Part shown: one piece after another, positions 17,482 to 25,982 of the stretch | How positions within the stretch are numbered: position 1 is the stretch's first letter | Layout of the letters: every line of letters begins with the position of its first letter | Assembly (NCBI GenBank): GCA_047974375.1 | Contig: JBKECF010000004.1 | Coordinates: 62,001-126,000 of the forward strand | Length of the DNA stretch: 64,000 nt | Source: JBKECF01 sp047974375 | GTDB lineage: Bacteria; Bacillota; Clostridia; Lachnospirales; CAMZNU01 | Direction: 5' to 3' | The notes under the pieces: model-generated | Told to the model about the DNA's origin: nothing | Database searches by the model: none | The model's input: only the letters and a program-made list of their open reading frames with translations | Program-made: the position numbers and the translations under genes

Positions 17482-18083
17482 TTATATACTTAAGTAGAAA
17501 TTTAAAGTTTGTTCCCTTCTGTAGTAGGTTGTTGTGCCTAGGGAATAGCTAGCTGAAAAATCAGGTACGTCAAAACCGCCGGATACGCTTTCATCCCATT
17601 GAATTTCAGAATATCCAAAGACTTCAATATTTAAATTAGTAGTTGGATAGTTTCTATTGTAATCATATACTTCAACTTCATGCCAAGTGTGATTACCTCC
17701 ACTAGGGTATGAGGATATGGAAATTACCTCGCTAAATTGGCGAAAACTACCATAGCTATATCTTATATACCCTACTCTAACAGATACAGCATACCCACTA
17801 GCTAATCTATATTTATTAGTTTTAGTTAGAATGGTGCTACCATTAGCTTTTCCTTTGGGTAGGAGTTTTTTTTCTGCCATTTCGTAAGTGATATTATTTT
17901 CAAAGGCATAGTCTGAAATAGCTTCTTTCCAAGGCGTTACTATGGTTTCGCTTTCAATTAATCGGTAATTTTTGTGGTCTGTGCTGGATGATTTTTTTGT
18001 GGCTTTGGTTTGCAATGTAAATGCTTGTCCTGCTAGTATTAATGCTATTAAAGGTAAGGTGAAAATTTTTTTTAAAATTTCAT
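17482..18083 (-). pseudogene. Secreted protein of unknown function, frameshifted inside its signal peptide
   Basis: From the ATG at 18083 (AAGGAGG eight bases upstream) the frame stops after three codons. One added base in the T4/A8 tract (18066-18077) gives MKFLKKIFTLPLIALILAGQ, a textbook signal peptide running into the open frame that continues to 17482. The mature part (about 175 aa) is rich in Ser, Tyr and Gly with alternating polar/aromatic strands (RVGYIRYSYGSFRQFSEV, ASYSLGTTTYYRREQTLNF), suggesting a beta-sheet fold. I do not recognise the family. It lies downstream of glnA on the same strand. The shift may be real, phase-variable, or a homopolymer sequencing error. Confidence 0.6.
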
Positions 18084-18205
18084 GATAAAAACCTCCTTAA
18101 GTAAGTAAATCATTAGTAGGGATTGCATATATTATACTATAAATTACAAAAAAATAGAAATTTTATATAAACTATATAAAATTCCTATTTAACTTTTATA
18201 CTATA

Positions 18206-19531
18206 TTAAAATTGAACCAAGTAATTATCTAATTCCCATTGACTAACACGCATACTATATTCCTTGTATTCTTTTTCTTTAGCTTTAACATAATTTTTAA
18301 ATATATGGTCGCCTAAAACTTCTTTTACGAAGTCTGAATTTTTTGTATAAGTAATTGCTTCAGAAAGGTTTTTTGGTAATGAGTCTATACCCATACGTTT
18401 TCTATCTTTTGAATTTAGGTCGTAAATATTTGTGTCAACAGAGTCTGTTACTTTTAAATTCCTTTTTATGCCATCTAAGCCAGCAGCTAAACATCCGGCA
18501 ATTGCTAAATATGGATTAGCAGAAGGGTCTGGACATCTAAGTTCTATACGAGTACCTGTACCTCTTGTATCTGGTACACGTATTAGGGGGCTTCTGTTGC
18601 TTGGTGACCAAGCTATATAACAAGGTGCCTCGTAGCCTGGAACTAATCTTTTGTAAGAGTTTACTGTTGGGTTTGTTAAGGAAGTCATGGATTTTATGTG
18701 AGTCATTAAACCAGCTATGAAGTTGTAAGCCACATCACTTAAACCATTTTCGCCATTTTCATCATAAAAAACATTTTTACCATTTTGGAATAGGGACATA
18801 TTTAAATGCATACCGTTTCCAGCAATACCAAATATTGGTTTTGGCATGAATGTAGCGTGCAGACCGCTTTTTTTAGCAATAGTTTTTACTACTAATTTAA
18901 AAGTCATAATTCTATCGGCGCTTATTAAGGCTTCATCATATTCGAAATCCACTTCGTGCTGACCTCTTGCAACTTCATGATGGGATGCCTCTACATTAAA
19001 GCCCATTTCTTCTATAGCTACACCGATATCACGGCGTGTATTTTCTCCATTATCTATATGGCCTAAATCGAAATAACCGGCTCTGTCATTTGTTTCTGTT
19101 GTTGGTTTTCCATTTTCATCTGTATTAAAAAGGAAAAATTCACATTCTGGTCCAACGAAAAAATCATAACCCATCTCCTTGGCGTCTTTTAAAACTCTTT
19201 TTAATACATAGCGTGGGTCGCCTACAAAGGGTTTTCCGTCAGGTGTATAACAATCACAAATAAGACGTGCTGTTTTGCCATGAGTTGAATTCCATGGTAG
19301 CACAACAAAGCTATCGTAATCAGGATATAAGTACATATCGGATTCTTCTATACGTACAAACCCTTCAATAGACGAACCGTCGAACATTATTTTGTTGTCT
19401 AAAGCTTTTTCTAAATGTTTTACTGTAAGGGCAACATTTTTTAATTGTCCAAATATATCAGTAAATTGTAGGCTTATAAATTTAACATTGTTGTCTTTTG
19501 CTATTTGCATAACATCTGCTTTTGTTTTCAT
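18206..19531 (-). CDS. glnA: Glutamine synthetase type I
   Basis: 441 aa from the ATG at 19531, which follows AGGAGGAA. A longer frame to 19630 would translate the leader hairpin and is rejected. The enzyme makes glutamine from glutamate, ammonia and ATP. Motifs: MFDGSSIEGF, FFVGPECEFFLF with metal-binding Glu, ASHHEVARGQHEVDF, the ATP-site FMPKPIFGIAGNGMH, and NPSANPYLA-like DPSANPYLAIAG near the C-terminus. The length and the lack of an adenylylation-type C-terminus fit the Gram-positive GS I-alpha group. Regulation is probably by leader antitermination through the ANTAR protein at 16554-17063. Confidence 0.97.
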   Translation of the reverse strand: MKTKADVMQIAKDNNVKFISLQFTDIFGQLKNVALTVKHLEKALDNKIMFDGSSIEGFVRIEESDMYLYPDYDSFVVLPWNSTHGKTARLICDCYTPDGKPFVGDPRYVLKRVLKDAKEMGYDFFVGPECEFFLFNTDENGKPTTETNDRAGYFDLGHIDNGENTRRDIGVAIEEMGFNVEASHHEVARGQHEVDFEYDEALISADRIMTFKLVVKTIAKKSGLHATFMPKPIFGIAGNGMHLNMSLFQNGKNVFYDENGENGLSDVAYNFIAGLMTHIKSMTSLTNPTVNSYKRLVPGYEAPCYIAWSPSNRSPLIRVPDTRGTGTRIELRCPDPSANPYLAIAGCLAAGLDGIKRNLKVTDSVDTNIYDLNSKDRKRMGIDSLPKNLSEAITYTKNSDFVKEVLGDHIFKNYVKAKEKEYKEYSMRVSQWELDNYLVQF

Positions 19532-19580
19532 TTTTCCTCCTAGATAAAAAATCTGAATTGTCCACTTACGTTGAAAGATT

Positions 19581-19640
19581 AAAAAAAAGGGCATGGCTAT
19601 ATAAGGTGTATCACCTATAAAGAACGCCATTGCCCTTTGC
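19581..19640 (-). promoter_or_regulatory. glnA leader attenuator with ANTAR-type hexaloop hairpin
   Basis: On the RNA strand, AAAGGGC-[AAUGGC]-GUUCUUU (19638-19619) forms a 7-bp hairpin whose six-base loop has A at position 1 and G at position 4, the pattern ANTAR proteins recognise. A second hairpin AGGUG/CACCU follows. The competing terminator pairs GGGCAAUGGC (19635-19626) with GCCAUGCCC (19597-19589) and is followed by eight T. The two states share bases and exclude each other. Confidence 0.75.
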
Positions 19641-19648
19641 TACGATTT

Positions 19649-19677
19649 ATAATAAAGGTAAAAGTTATTTTAGTCAA
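19649..19677 (-). promoter_or_regulatory. Predicted glnA promoter
   Basis: On the minus strand: TTGACT (19677-19672), 17 bases, TATTAT (19654-19649). The expected start near 19642 puts the ANTAR hairpin almost at the 5' end of the transcript. Confidence 0.65.
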
Positions 19678-19691
19678 GTATTGAAAAAAAT

Positions 19692-19752
19692 TGGGAAAAG
19701 AAAAAAAGAATTAGAGGAGAAATTTTTCTGTTCTAATTCTTTTTTTCTTTTA
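19692..19752 (-). terminator. Terminator after the triple RidA gene
   Basis: AAAGAATTAGA pairs with TCTAATTCTTT with T/A runs on both sides. It separates the RidA transcript from the glnA promoter. Confidence 0.8.
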
Positions 19753-19785
19753 TGTGAGTCGTCTTTGAATATTATATAAGTATTA

Positions 19786-21051
19786 CTAAACTAAAGGTGG
19801 AGTTCCTTCTTCGTTTCCTACAACTGCGTCGATTTGTATTAATGCATCTTTAACAATAGCACCAACACCAACTACACGACGAGCAGGAGTACCATTAGGG
19901 AAGAATTCTTTGTAAGCTTCTTCAATAGCACTTAAGTCATTTAAATCTTTTAAGAAGATGTTAACTTTAACTACGTCTTCAAGTTTGTGGTCAACACTTT
20001 CAACAACTGCTTTTAAATTTTTCAAACATTGAGCAATTTGTTCTTTAGCATTGCTACCTACTAATTTACCAGTCACATCTACAGGTAATTGAGCAGAAAT
20101 ATGGTTGTAGTGTGAAAAAGCAACAGTTTGTGTACACATTTTGCACTTAAATGCTTTGTCTGTGTTGTTTGCTTCTATAATTATGCCGTGTCTGTCTTCA
20201 ACTGCTTGTGGTGGAGTACCATCGCCATGAGAAACAACAGCTTCTATTTGAACTAAAGCTCCTAAAGGTAATGCAGCTACTTCTATATTACTACGAGCAG
20301 GTACATAGGCTACAGCTCTTGCAATTGATGAATCTGGGAAGAATGTACTGTATACTTCGTTTACTGCAGGTACGTCTTTTATATCTTTTAAATAAACATT
20401 TACTTTAACAATGTCATCGAAAGGTACATCGATGCTTGAAAGGATTGCTTTAACATTTTTTAAACATTGAGCTGTTTGCTCTTTTACACCGCCAACTACA
20501 AATCTACCTGTAGCAGGGTCAATAGGTAATTGAGCTGTTATATTGTTGTAGTGAGAGAAAGCAACTGTTTGTGTGGATAAAGCACAAATTGGAGCGTTGT
20601 TAGTATTGTTTGTAAGTTTTACTAAATCGCCAGCTTGAGGTGCGTTTGGTATAGTACCTTCGCCATGAGTTAAAAGTGCTTCTACTTGTACTTTTGCATT
20701 CATTGGTAAATCATTAACAGCAACTACTGTTCTTGTTGGTAAATAAGTTTTAAAATATTTTTTGTATACTGTATTTACAACATCTAAATTTTTAATATTT
20801 TTTACAAAAATTGTTATTCTAACTATATCATTCATGCTATGGTCGATAGAACGAACAACTTCTTTAATATTGTCGAAGCATTGTTTTGTTTGTTCTTTAA
20901 CACATTCGCTTACTAACTTGCCTGTTTTTGGGTCTATTGGCAACTGTGCTGAAAAATTATTGTAGTGTGAAAAAGCTACTGTTTGTGAACTTTCAACAAA
21001 CTTAGGTGCTTTATCTGTATCTCTTGCTAAAACTGCATTAAAACCACTCAT
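19786..21051 (-). CDS. Three-domain tandem RidA/YjgF-like protein
   Basis: 421 aa from the ATG at 21051 (GAGGAG just upstream), made of three RidA domains of about 130-140 aa in a row (about 1-135, 136-290, 291-421). Each repeat has TVAFSHYNN or a close variant, then AQLP-D, KEQ-QC--N-K, a V-DIV/DVVK core, and the C-terminal signature. The key Arg is kept in all three (LPTRTVVAV, SIARAVAYV, TPARRVVGV). The nearby Glu is kept in two (QVEALL, QIEAVV) and is Asp in the third (QIDAVV). RidA enzymes hydrolyse reactive enamine/imine intermediates and work as homotrimers with active sites between subunits, so one chain may fold as a complete trimer. Substrate unknown. It lies upstream of glnA. Confidence 0.9.
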   Translation of the reverse strand: MSGFNAVLARDTDKAPKFVESSQTVAFSHYNNFSAQLPIDPKTGKLVSECVKEQTKQCFDNIKEVVRSIDHSMNDIVRITIFVKNIKNLDVVNTVYKKYFKTYLPTRTVVAVNDLPMNAKVQVEALLTHGEGTIPNAPQAGDLVKLTNNTNNAPICALSTQTVAFSHYNNITAQLPIDPATGRFVVGGVKEQTAQCLKNVKAILSSIDVPFDDIVKVNVYLKDIKDVPAVNEVYSTFFPDSSIARAVAYVPARSNIEVAALPLGALVQIEAVVSHGDGTPPQAVEDRHGIIIEANNTDKAFKCKMCTQTVAFSHYNHISAQLPVDVTGKLVGSNAKEQIAQCLKNLKAVVESVDHKLEDVVKVNIFLKDLNDLSAIEEAYKEFFPNGTPARRVVGVGAIVKDALIQIDAVVGNEEGTPPLV

Positions 21052-21284
21052 ATTATCTCCTCTAAACAACAATTCCATAACTTAATAGGAAATTGCGAAA
21101 TTATTTTCACTTACAAAAAGATTGTAATAATATATTATCTAATTGTCAATAGGTAACGATAAATTTTTATTGTTTTTTTAAAATTTTTATTAAAGATGCT
21201 GTTGCTTGTATATTATCTTTAATAAAAAATTGTTACCTTGCTTTTTTTGGACAATAAAATTTTATTATTTGTTTTTTTCGTAAA

Positions 21285-21332
21285 AAAAGAACTAGAGATG
21301 AAATCCTATTTCACTCCCTAGTTCTTTTAAGT
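21285..21332 (-). terminator. Terminator after the small acidic membrane protein gene
   Basis: AAAGAACTAG near 21286 pairs with CTAGTTCTTT near 21320, with short inner pairing GAAAT/ATTTC. On the minus strand it ends in a T run. Confidence 0.7.
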
Positions 21333-21335
21333 TTT

Positions 21336-21581
21336 TTACTCATCGAAGTTGTCGTCTAAATCCTCGAAATCAACAAAATCATCATCGTATAAATCGTAAT
21401 CATCATCACAATCGCAGTCGCAACAGCTAAAAAAGTTTGTAAAAATAAGTAAGCCAATAGCAATAAAACTTACTATACTTAATATTACTACTAAAATTTT
21501 AAGGCTATCATTTTTCTTTTCTAATGTTGCAATTTTTTCCTTAATGTCAAATAGATGACTGTTTTTTAAATAATTTTTCAT
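21336..21581 (-). CDS. Small single-pass membrane protein with Cys cluster and acidic tail
   Basis: 81 aa. A basic, possibly coiled N-terminal helix (about 1-27) is followed by one membrane span (ILVVILSIVSFIAIGLLIF, about 29-48), a cluster SCCDCDCDDD, and a tail almost entirely of Asp, Glu, Tyr and Phe. The start overlaps the NUDIX gene by 4 bases, so translation is coupled. I do not recognise a family. The Cys/Asp cluster could bind metal, but nothing proves it. Confidence 0.7.
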   Translation of the reverse strand: MKNYLKNSHLFDIKEKIATLEKKNDSLKILVVILSIVSFIAIGLLIFTNFFSCCDCDCDDDYDLYDDDFVDFEDLDDNFDE

Positions 21582-22042
21582 ACAAGCACTCCTTTTTTCT
21601 TGTTAAACTTATTATTTTTATTACGCCTATATTCATTGTATTCATTGTATGCCTGGCGCATTATTTGCTTTTCGTCGTGAAACTTTAAAAGATGGTAGGC
21701 TTCGTGTAGCTTATAATAACCTGCATCTGTAAAAAATTCATCTTTTTGAGGCTTACAATAAAATGAATCGGAAACCATTAAGTACCAGTGTATAGTTTTT
21801 CGCACAGCATCGGTATACCCTTGGAAAGTGTATTGAGTTTTACCTACATAATTAATTATTTTACCTACTACACTAGCTTCTTCCTTAAGCTCCCTAAGGG
21901 CGGTTTCTTTTGTTGATTCACCTGGCTCCATAGTACCTCGAGGCATAACCCAGCCGGCATATTTACCGTATTGGTTTTTGTACAGAAGCAAGACTTTTCC
22001 TTTATGGAAGACTATGCCTCCGCAGCTTGTTGATTCAATCAT
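21578..22042 (-). CDS. NUDIX hydrolase
   Basis: 154 aa. The Nudix box is complete except for the final Gly: GTMEPGESTKETALRELKEEASV, where the RE--EE core binds Mg2+. The N-terminus TSCGGIVFHKGKVLLLY is the usual first strand. These enzymes cleave nucleoside diphosphate derivatives; the exact substrate cannot be read. The upstream in-frame ATGs are less likely starts because GGAGG sits 5 bases before the ATG at 22042. It is co-transcribed with the small acidic membrane protein. Confidence 0.88.
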   Translation of the reverse strand: MIESTSCGGIVFHKGKVLLLYKNQYGKYAGWVMPRGTMEPGESTKETALRELKEEASVVGKIINYVGKTQYTFQGYTDAVRKTIHWYLMVSDSFYCKPQKDEFFTDAGYYKLHEAYHLLKFHDEKQIMRQAYNEYNEYRRNKNNKFNKKKGVLV

Positions 22043-22060
22043 TTTTGCCTCCATTACCAA

Positions 22061-22515
22061 TTTCCACGGGAACTTTTTTGTTCAAGTAGATTTTTTAGTT
22101 GCAAAGTTCCTAGATACTAAAAGTATACATTCTTTTTTTGTAATTTACAAGTAGCTGATGCAATAATTGTTTGCAAGTACATAATTGTGTTTGTGCCTTT
22201 CTTCCTTGAAACATAAAATTCATCCTCTATTAGCTCGAACTTATTGTTACTTGTAAGTTTAATAGTTTACTAATTTTACTTCTAAAGGATTTCTATTTAT
22301 CTGCTAACGCAAAACCAAGCACTTTGTGTTTGTCTGGTCGAAAGCTCCGCTTTCTGCTCGACTATGCAACTAAGCCCACCGTTCATTCTGGTTATAGATG
22401 GTAAAAAAGGAGGTCGGTATTTTTATAGAAAAATATAATTATGAATTTAATAAAAATAATGTAAGTGAATATTTATATGTTATAATAGGCAAAAAAGTTA
22501 AGGAAATGGTGAAAA
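22061..22515. repeat. Non-coding region with family A, C and D repeat pieces
   Basis: No convincing ORF. 22334-22370 is a family A copy with the GAAAGC-TCC-GCTTTC hairpin. 22376-22398 contains CCACCGTTCA, shared with 48022-48042. 22409-22428 matches (reversed) the arm at 17357-17376. The region separates divergent NUDIX and ktrB genes and must also carry their promoters. Confidence 0.6.
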
Positions 22516-23931
22516 ATGAAAAGTGAAATAAAAAGAGCAGCAATAAGGCTTTATGAAAAGATTTTAACTTTTGACACGCCAAAGAGTTTAGTTTTTGGCT
22601 TTATAATAATTATTTTTTTTGGGGCTTTTTTATTAGCCTTGCCCTTTGCTAGTAAAAATGGAGAAAGCGTTGGACTAGTTAATGCATTGTTTACATCTAC
22701 ATCGGCAGTGTGTGTTACAGGGTTAGTAGTTGTAAATACATTGGCTCACTGGACCTTATTTGGTAAAGTTGTTATATTGGCACTTATTCAAATAGGGGGC
22801 ATAAGTTTTATGTCTATAGTAGTTGTTTTTTTTGTTTTAACGGGCAAGAGATTAACTATTAAAGACAGACTGTTAATTAAAGAATCTTATAATCAAAATA
22901 GTAGCACTGGAATGGTTACCCTAGTTATTAATATAATAAAAGGCACTATTATAATAGAAACAATAGGTGCTATTTTATTATTTTCTCGATTTTATTTAGA
23001 TGGTGACAATGTTATATTGGCAATGGCAAAGGGGATTTTTATTTCAATTTCAGCTTTTTGTAATGCCGGTTTTGATGTAATAGGTGGAAATAGTCTTATG
23101 CCCTATGTAGGCGATGGCATTGTTAATTTTACTGTTATGGCATTAATAGTAATAGGTGGAATAGGTTTTGCTGTTTGGTTAGATATAAAAAAAATATCAA
23201 AGGTATTTAAAAAGGAAATAAGGTTCGATGTTTTTATCCGTAGGTTATCTTTACATACTAAAATAGTTTTGCTTGTAACTAGTGTTTTAATTATATCTGG
23301 TTTTTTATTTACATTTGTAGTGGAATATAATAACCCTAACACTTTAGGGCCTTTATCTTTTGGGGATAAAATTTGGGCGTCTATGTTCCAAAGTGTCACT
23401 TTAAGAACAGCAGGATTTAATACATTAGATTTAACTAAGTTAACAGATAGTAGTAAATTATTTTATATTTTGCAAATGTTCGTAGGTGGTTCTCCGGGAG
23501 GTACAGCTGGTGGAGTAAAAACTGTAACAATTGGTGTGGTTTTTATCGGTATAATATCAGCGGTGCGTGGCGACAACAATGTAGCTATTTTTAAACGTTC
23601 TATTGGTGTTGAAGTTTTGCTTAAATCTTTAGCAGTTTTAATGATGAACATAACGGCAATAACGGTGGCAACAATGGTTTTGGCTGGTACAACGAATAAT
23701 CCTAGCATAACTTTTTTAGATTTATTATTTGAAAGTGCCTCGGCTGTTGGTACTGTAGGGTTAACTTTAGGGGTAACACCTTCTTTAGGTGTAATAGGTA
23801 AAATAACCATTATATTATGCATGTTTTTAGGAAGACTAGGACCTGTAACTCTTGCTGTTGCCTTTACAATGCGAGCAGGTAGAAGAAAAAGTAATATAAA
23901 ATACCCAATGGAAAAAGTAATAGTAGGATAG
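22516..23931 (+). CDS. ktrB: TrkH/KtrB-type potassium transporter membrane subunit
   Basis: 471 aa. Four pore repeats can be followed by their filter loops: TSTSAVCVTGLVV, SAFCNAGFDVIGG, SVTLRTAGFNTLD, ESASAVGTVGLTLG, each with the central Gly of the K+ filter. A GGSPGGTAGGVKTVT loop marks the region between the third pore loop and the following membrane pair. It imports K+ coupled to Na+ or H+, gated by the RCK protein encoded 48 bases downstream. Length suits KtrB/TrkH from Firmicutes. Confidence 0.95.
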   Translation: MKSEIKRAAIRLYEKILTFDTPKSLVFGFIIIIFFGAFLLALPFASKNGESVGLVNALFTSTSAVCVTGLVVVNTLAHWTLFGKVVILALIQIGGISFMSIVVVFFVLTGKRLTIKDRLLIKESYNQNSSTGMVTLVINIIKGTIIIETIGAILLFSRFYLDGDNVILAMAKGIFISISAFCNAGFDVIGGNSLMPYVGDGIVNFTVMALIVIGGIGFAVWLDIKKISKVFKKEIRFDVFIRRLSLHTKIVLLVTSVLIISGFLFTFVVEYNNPNTLGPLSFGDKIWASMFQSVTLRTAGFNTLDLTKLTDSSKLFYILQMFVGGSPGGTAGGVKTVTIGVVFIGIISAVRGDNNVAIFKRSIGVEVLLKSLAVLMMNITAITVATMVLAGTTNNPSITFLDLLFESASAVGTVGLTLGVTPSLGVIGKITIILCMFLGRLGPVTLAVAFTMRAGRRKSNIKYPMEKVIVG

Positions 23932-23979
23932 TAGTTTAGAGCTTTAAAATAAATTTGAAAATATTTTTAAGGAGAGTAT

Positions 23980-24633
23980 ATGGAAAACGATAGAAAACAG
24001 TTTGCAGTTTTGGGATTAGGCCGTTTCGGTTTTGGTATATTAGAAACTTTATATAAGCAAGGTTATGAGGTGTTAGTTGCTGACGTTGACGGTAATAAAG
24101 TGGAGTTGGCATCAAAAATGTCTACATTAGCAATGCAAATAGATTTTAGAGATGAACATTCAATGAATGACCTAGGGTTAAATAATTATGATGTTGTAAT
24201 TGTTGCCATAGGCGAGGATTTAGAAACTTGTATAATGGCGTCTATTTTTGCTAAGGAAAAAGGTGCATATGTTATAGCTAAAGCGAATAATAATATGCAA
24301 AAAATCGTGTTAGAAAAAATGGGAGTAGATAGAGTCGTGTTGCCAGAGAAAGAAATGGGCGAGAGATTAGCTACAAACTTAGTAACAACAAATGTAATAG
24401 ATTTTATAAATTTATCGGAGAGTTTTGGTATTGCTGAAATATTGCCTTTACAAGAATGGGTTGGCAAAAATCTTATTGAAAGTAATATAAGGGCTACTCA
24501 CAAGGTGAATATTGTTGCTATAAAGAAAAATGACCAAAAAATAATTGTTACACCGGCTGCAACCCATAAAATTGAAGAGGGTGACAGATTAGTAGTAATA
24601 GCAGATAGTACAGTTATTTCTCAATTAAGCTAA
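23980..24633 (+). CDS. ktrA: KtrA/TrkA-type RCK regulatory subunit
   Basis: 217 aa. The Rossmann nucleotide site is at the N-terminus (FAVLGLGRFGFGILETLYKQG) with an acidic ADVDGN after the second strand. The RCK-C domain occupies about 135-217 and ends EEGDRLVVIADS. It forms the cytoplasmic ring that gates KtrB in response to ATP/ADP or c-di-AMP. It pairs with the upstream transporter gene. Shine-Dalgarno AAGGAGAG. Confidence 0.95.
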   Translation: MENDRKQFAVLGLGRFGFGILETLYKQGYEVLVADVDGNKVELASKMSTLAMQIDFRDEHSMNDLGLNNYDVVIVAIGEDLETCIMASIFAKEKGAYVIAKANNNMQKIVLEKMGVDRVVLPEKEMGERLATNLVTTNVIDFINLSESFGIAEILPLQEWVGKNLIESNIRATHKVNIVAIKKNDQKIIVTPAATHKIEEGDRLVVIADSTVISQLS

Positions 24634-24651
24634 CTTAAAAAGGAGATAACC

Positions 24652-25428
24652 TTGATAATAGAAAGTAAAAAAAATAAAATAATAAAAGATACAGCATCAC
24701 TTTTAAGCAAAAAAGGAAGGAATGTAGAAAATGCATTTATTTTAGAAGGTAGCGAATTTGTTTTAAACATACCAGAAACCGTAAAATTGAAGTATTTTTT
24801 AATTTCTGAAAGCTTTGCTAATAAAAATAATCTTGAACCCTATGAAAAAAGAGGCAGGGTATTTATTGCTACAGATGAAATTTTTATCAAGTGTAGTGAT
24901 ACAGTAAATTCTAAAGGGGTAATAGCTGTTTGTAGTAAATTTAATTTCACCGTAGAAGACGTTACTAAAAAAGAAAATCCGATTATTTTAATTTGCGATG
25001 AAATACAAGACCCAGGAAACTTAGGCACAATAATACGTACTTCAGATGCTGCGAACATAAGCGGAGTAATACTTACAAAGGGCTGTTGTGACTTGTATAA
25101 CACCAAAACTTTACGTTCAACGGCAGGTTCTATATTTAGCCTTCCCATAGTTGAAAATATGTGTAAAAATGAGTTGATTAATAATATAAAAGATAGAAAT
25201 ATTAAACTTGTTAGTACCTACTTAAATTGTGATGATTATTATTTTGACATAGACTTAAGGTGTGCTATGGCTTTAGTTGTGGGAAACGAGGGCAATGGCA
25301 TAAGTGAGGAATTCATAAATAAAAGTGATAAATTAATTAAGATACCCATGTTCGGTAGTTGTCAGTCTTTAAATGTAGCTATGTCTACCGGCATTGTATT
25401 ATATGAAGTGTTAAGGCAACGTAGATAA
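24652..25428 (+). CDS. TrmH/SpoU-family RNA 2'-O-methyltransferase
   Basis: 258 aa, TTG start after AAGGAGA. The N-terminal substrate domain (about 1-95) begins IESKKNKIIKDTASLLSKKGR. The SPOUT domain has motif 1 DEIQDPGNLGTIIRTSDA, the linked LRSTAGSIFSLPI, motif 2 LVVGNEGNGIS, and motif 3 IPMFGSCQSLNVAMSTGI. It uses S-adenosylmethionine to methylate ribose in rRNA or tRNA; the target base is unknown. It sits between ktrA and the cyclophilin gene on the same strand. Confidence 0.93.
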   Translation: MIIESKKNKIIKDTASLLSKKGRNVENAFILEGSEFVLNIPETVKLKYFLISESFANKNNLEPYEKRGRVFIATDEIFIKCSDTVNSKGVIAVCSKFNFTVEDVTKKENPIILICDEIQDPGNLGTIIRTSDAANISGVILTKGCCDLYNTKTLRSTAGSIFSLPIVENMCKNELINNIKDRNIKLVSTYLNCDDYYFDIDLRCAMALVVGNEGNGISEEFINKSDKLIKIPMFGSCQSLNVAMSTGIVLYEVLRQRR

Positions 25429-25446
25429 TTAAAAAAGGAGTAGAAT

Positions 25447-25962
25447 ATGAACCCAGTAGTAACATTTAAATTAATTGATGGTAATGAGATTAAAGCAGAA
25501 TTATACTCAGAAATTGCACCTAATACAGTAAAGAACTTTGTTAGTTTAGTTAATAAAGGTTTTTACAATGGATTAAGCTTTCATAGGGTTATTAAGGGAT
25601 TTATGATACAAGGTGGTTGCCCTGAGGGTACTGGTATGGGTGGACCGGGTTATGGTATAAAAGGTGAATTTGCTATAAATGGTTTTGAAAATAGTTTATT
25701 GCATGACCGTGGGGTATTGTCTATGGCACGTTCAATGATGCCAGATTCTGCAGGGTCTCAATTTTTTATAATGCATCAAAATTCACCACATTTAGATGGA
25801 CAGTATGCAGCTTTTGGGAAAGTTACGGAGGGAATGGAATACGTTGACGCCATAGCAGAAGTTGAAACAGACTATAGCGACATACCTATGGAGCCTTGTG
25901 TTATGTTAGAATTAACTGTGGATACTTTTGGCGAAGATATAGGTGAGCCAGAAACAGTATAA
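25447..25962 (+). CDS. Cyclophilin-type peptidyl-prolyl isomerase
   Basis: 171 aa cytoplasmic cyclophilin (no signal peptide). The active-site set is present: SFHRVIKGFMIQGGCP with catalytic Arg, GSQFFIMHQNSPHLDGQYAAFGKV, and an early APNTVKNFVSLV. It speeds cis-trans isomerisation of proline bonds in folding. The usual LSMAR motif appears as VLSMARSMMPDSAGSQ. AAAAGGAG precedes the ATG. Confidence 0.95.
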   Translation: MNPVVTFKLIDGNEIKAELYSEIAPNTVKNFVSLVNKGFYNGLSFHRVIKGFMIQGGCPEGTGMGGPGYGIKGEFAINGFENSLLHDRGVLSMARSMMPDSAGSQFFIMHQNSPHLDGQYAAFGKVTEGMEYVDAIAEVETDYSDIPMEPCVMLELTVDTFGEDIGEPETV

Positions 25963-25982
25963 GTTAGAAAGTTGGTGGTTTT

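Noticed and set aside
19532..19630. N-terminal extension of glutamine synthetase by 33 codons
   Set aside because: It would translate the leader terminator and skip the strong AGGAGGAA site at the ATG at 19531; glutamine synthetases begin at the later Met.
20208..20408. Leu/Gln-rich 66-aa plus-strand frame
   Set aside because: Antisense shadow of the triple RidA gene caused by its codon bias.
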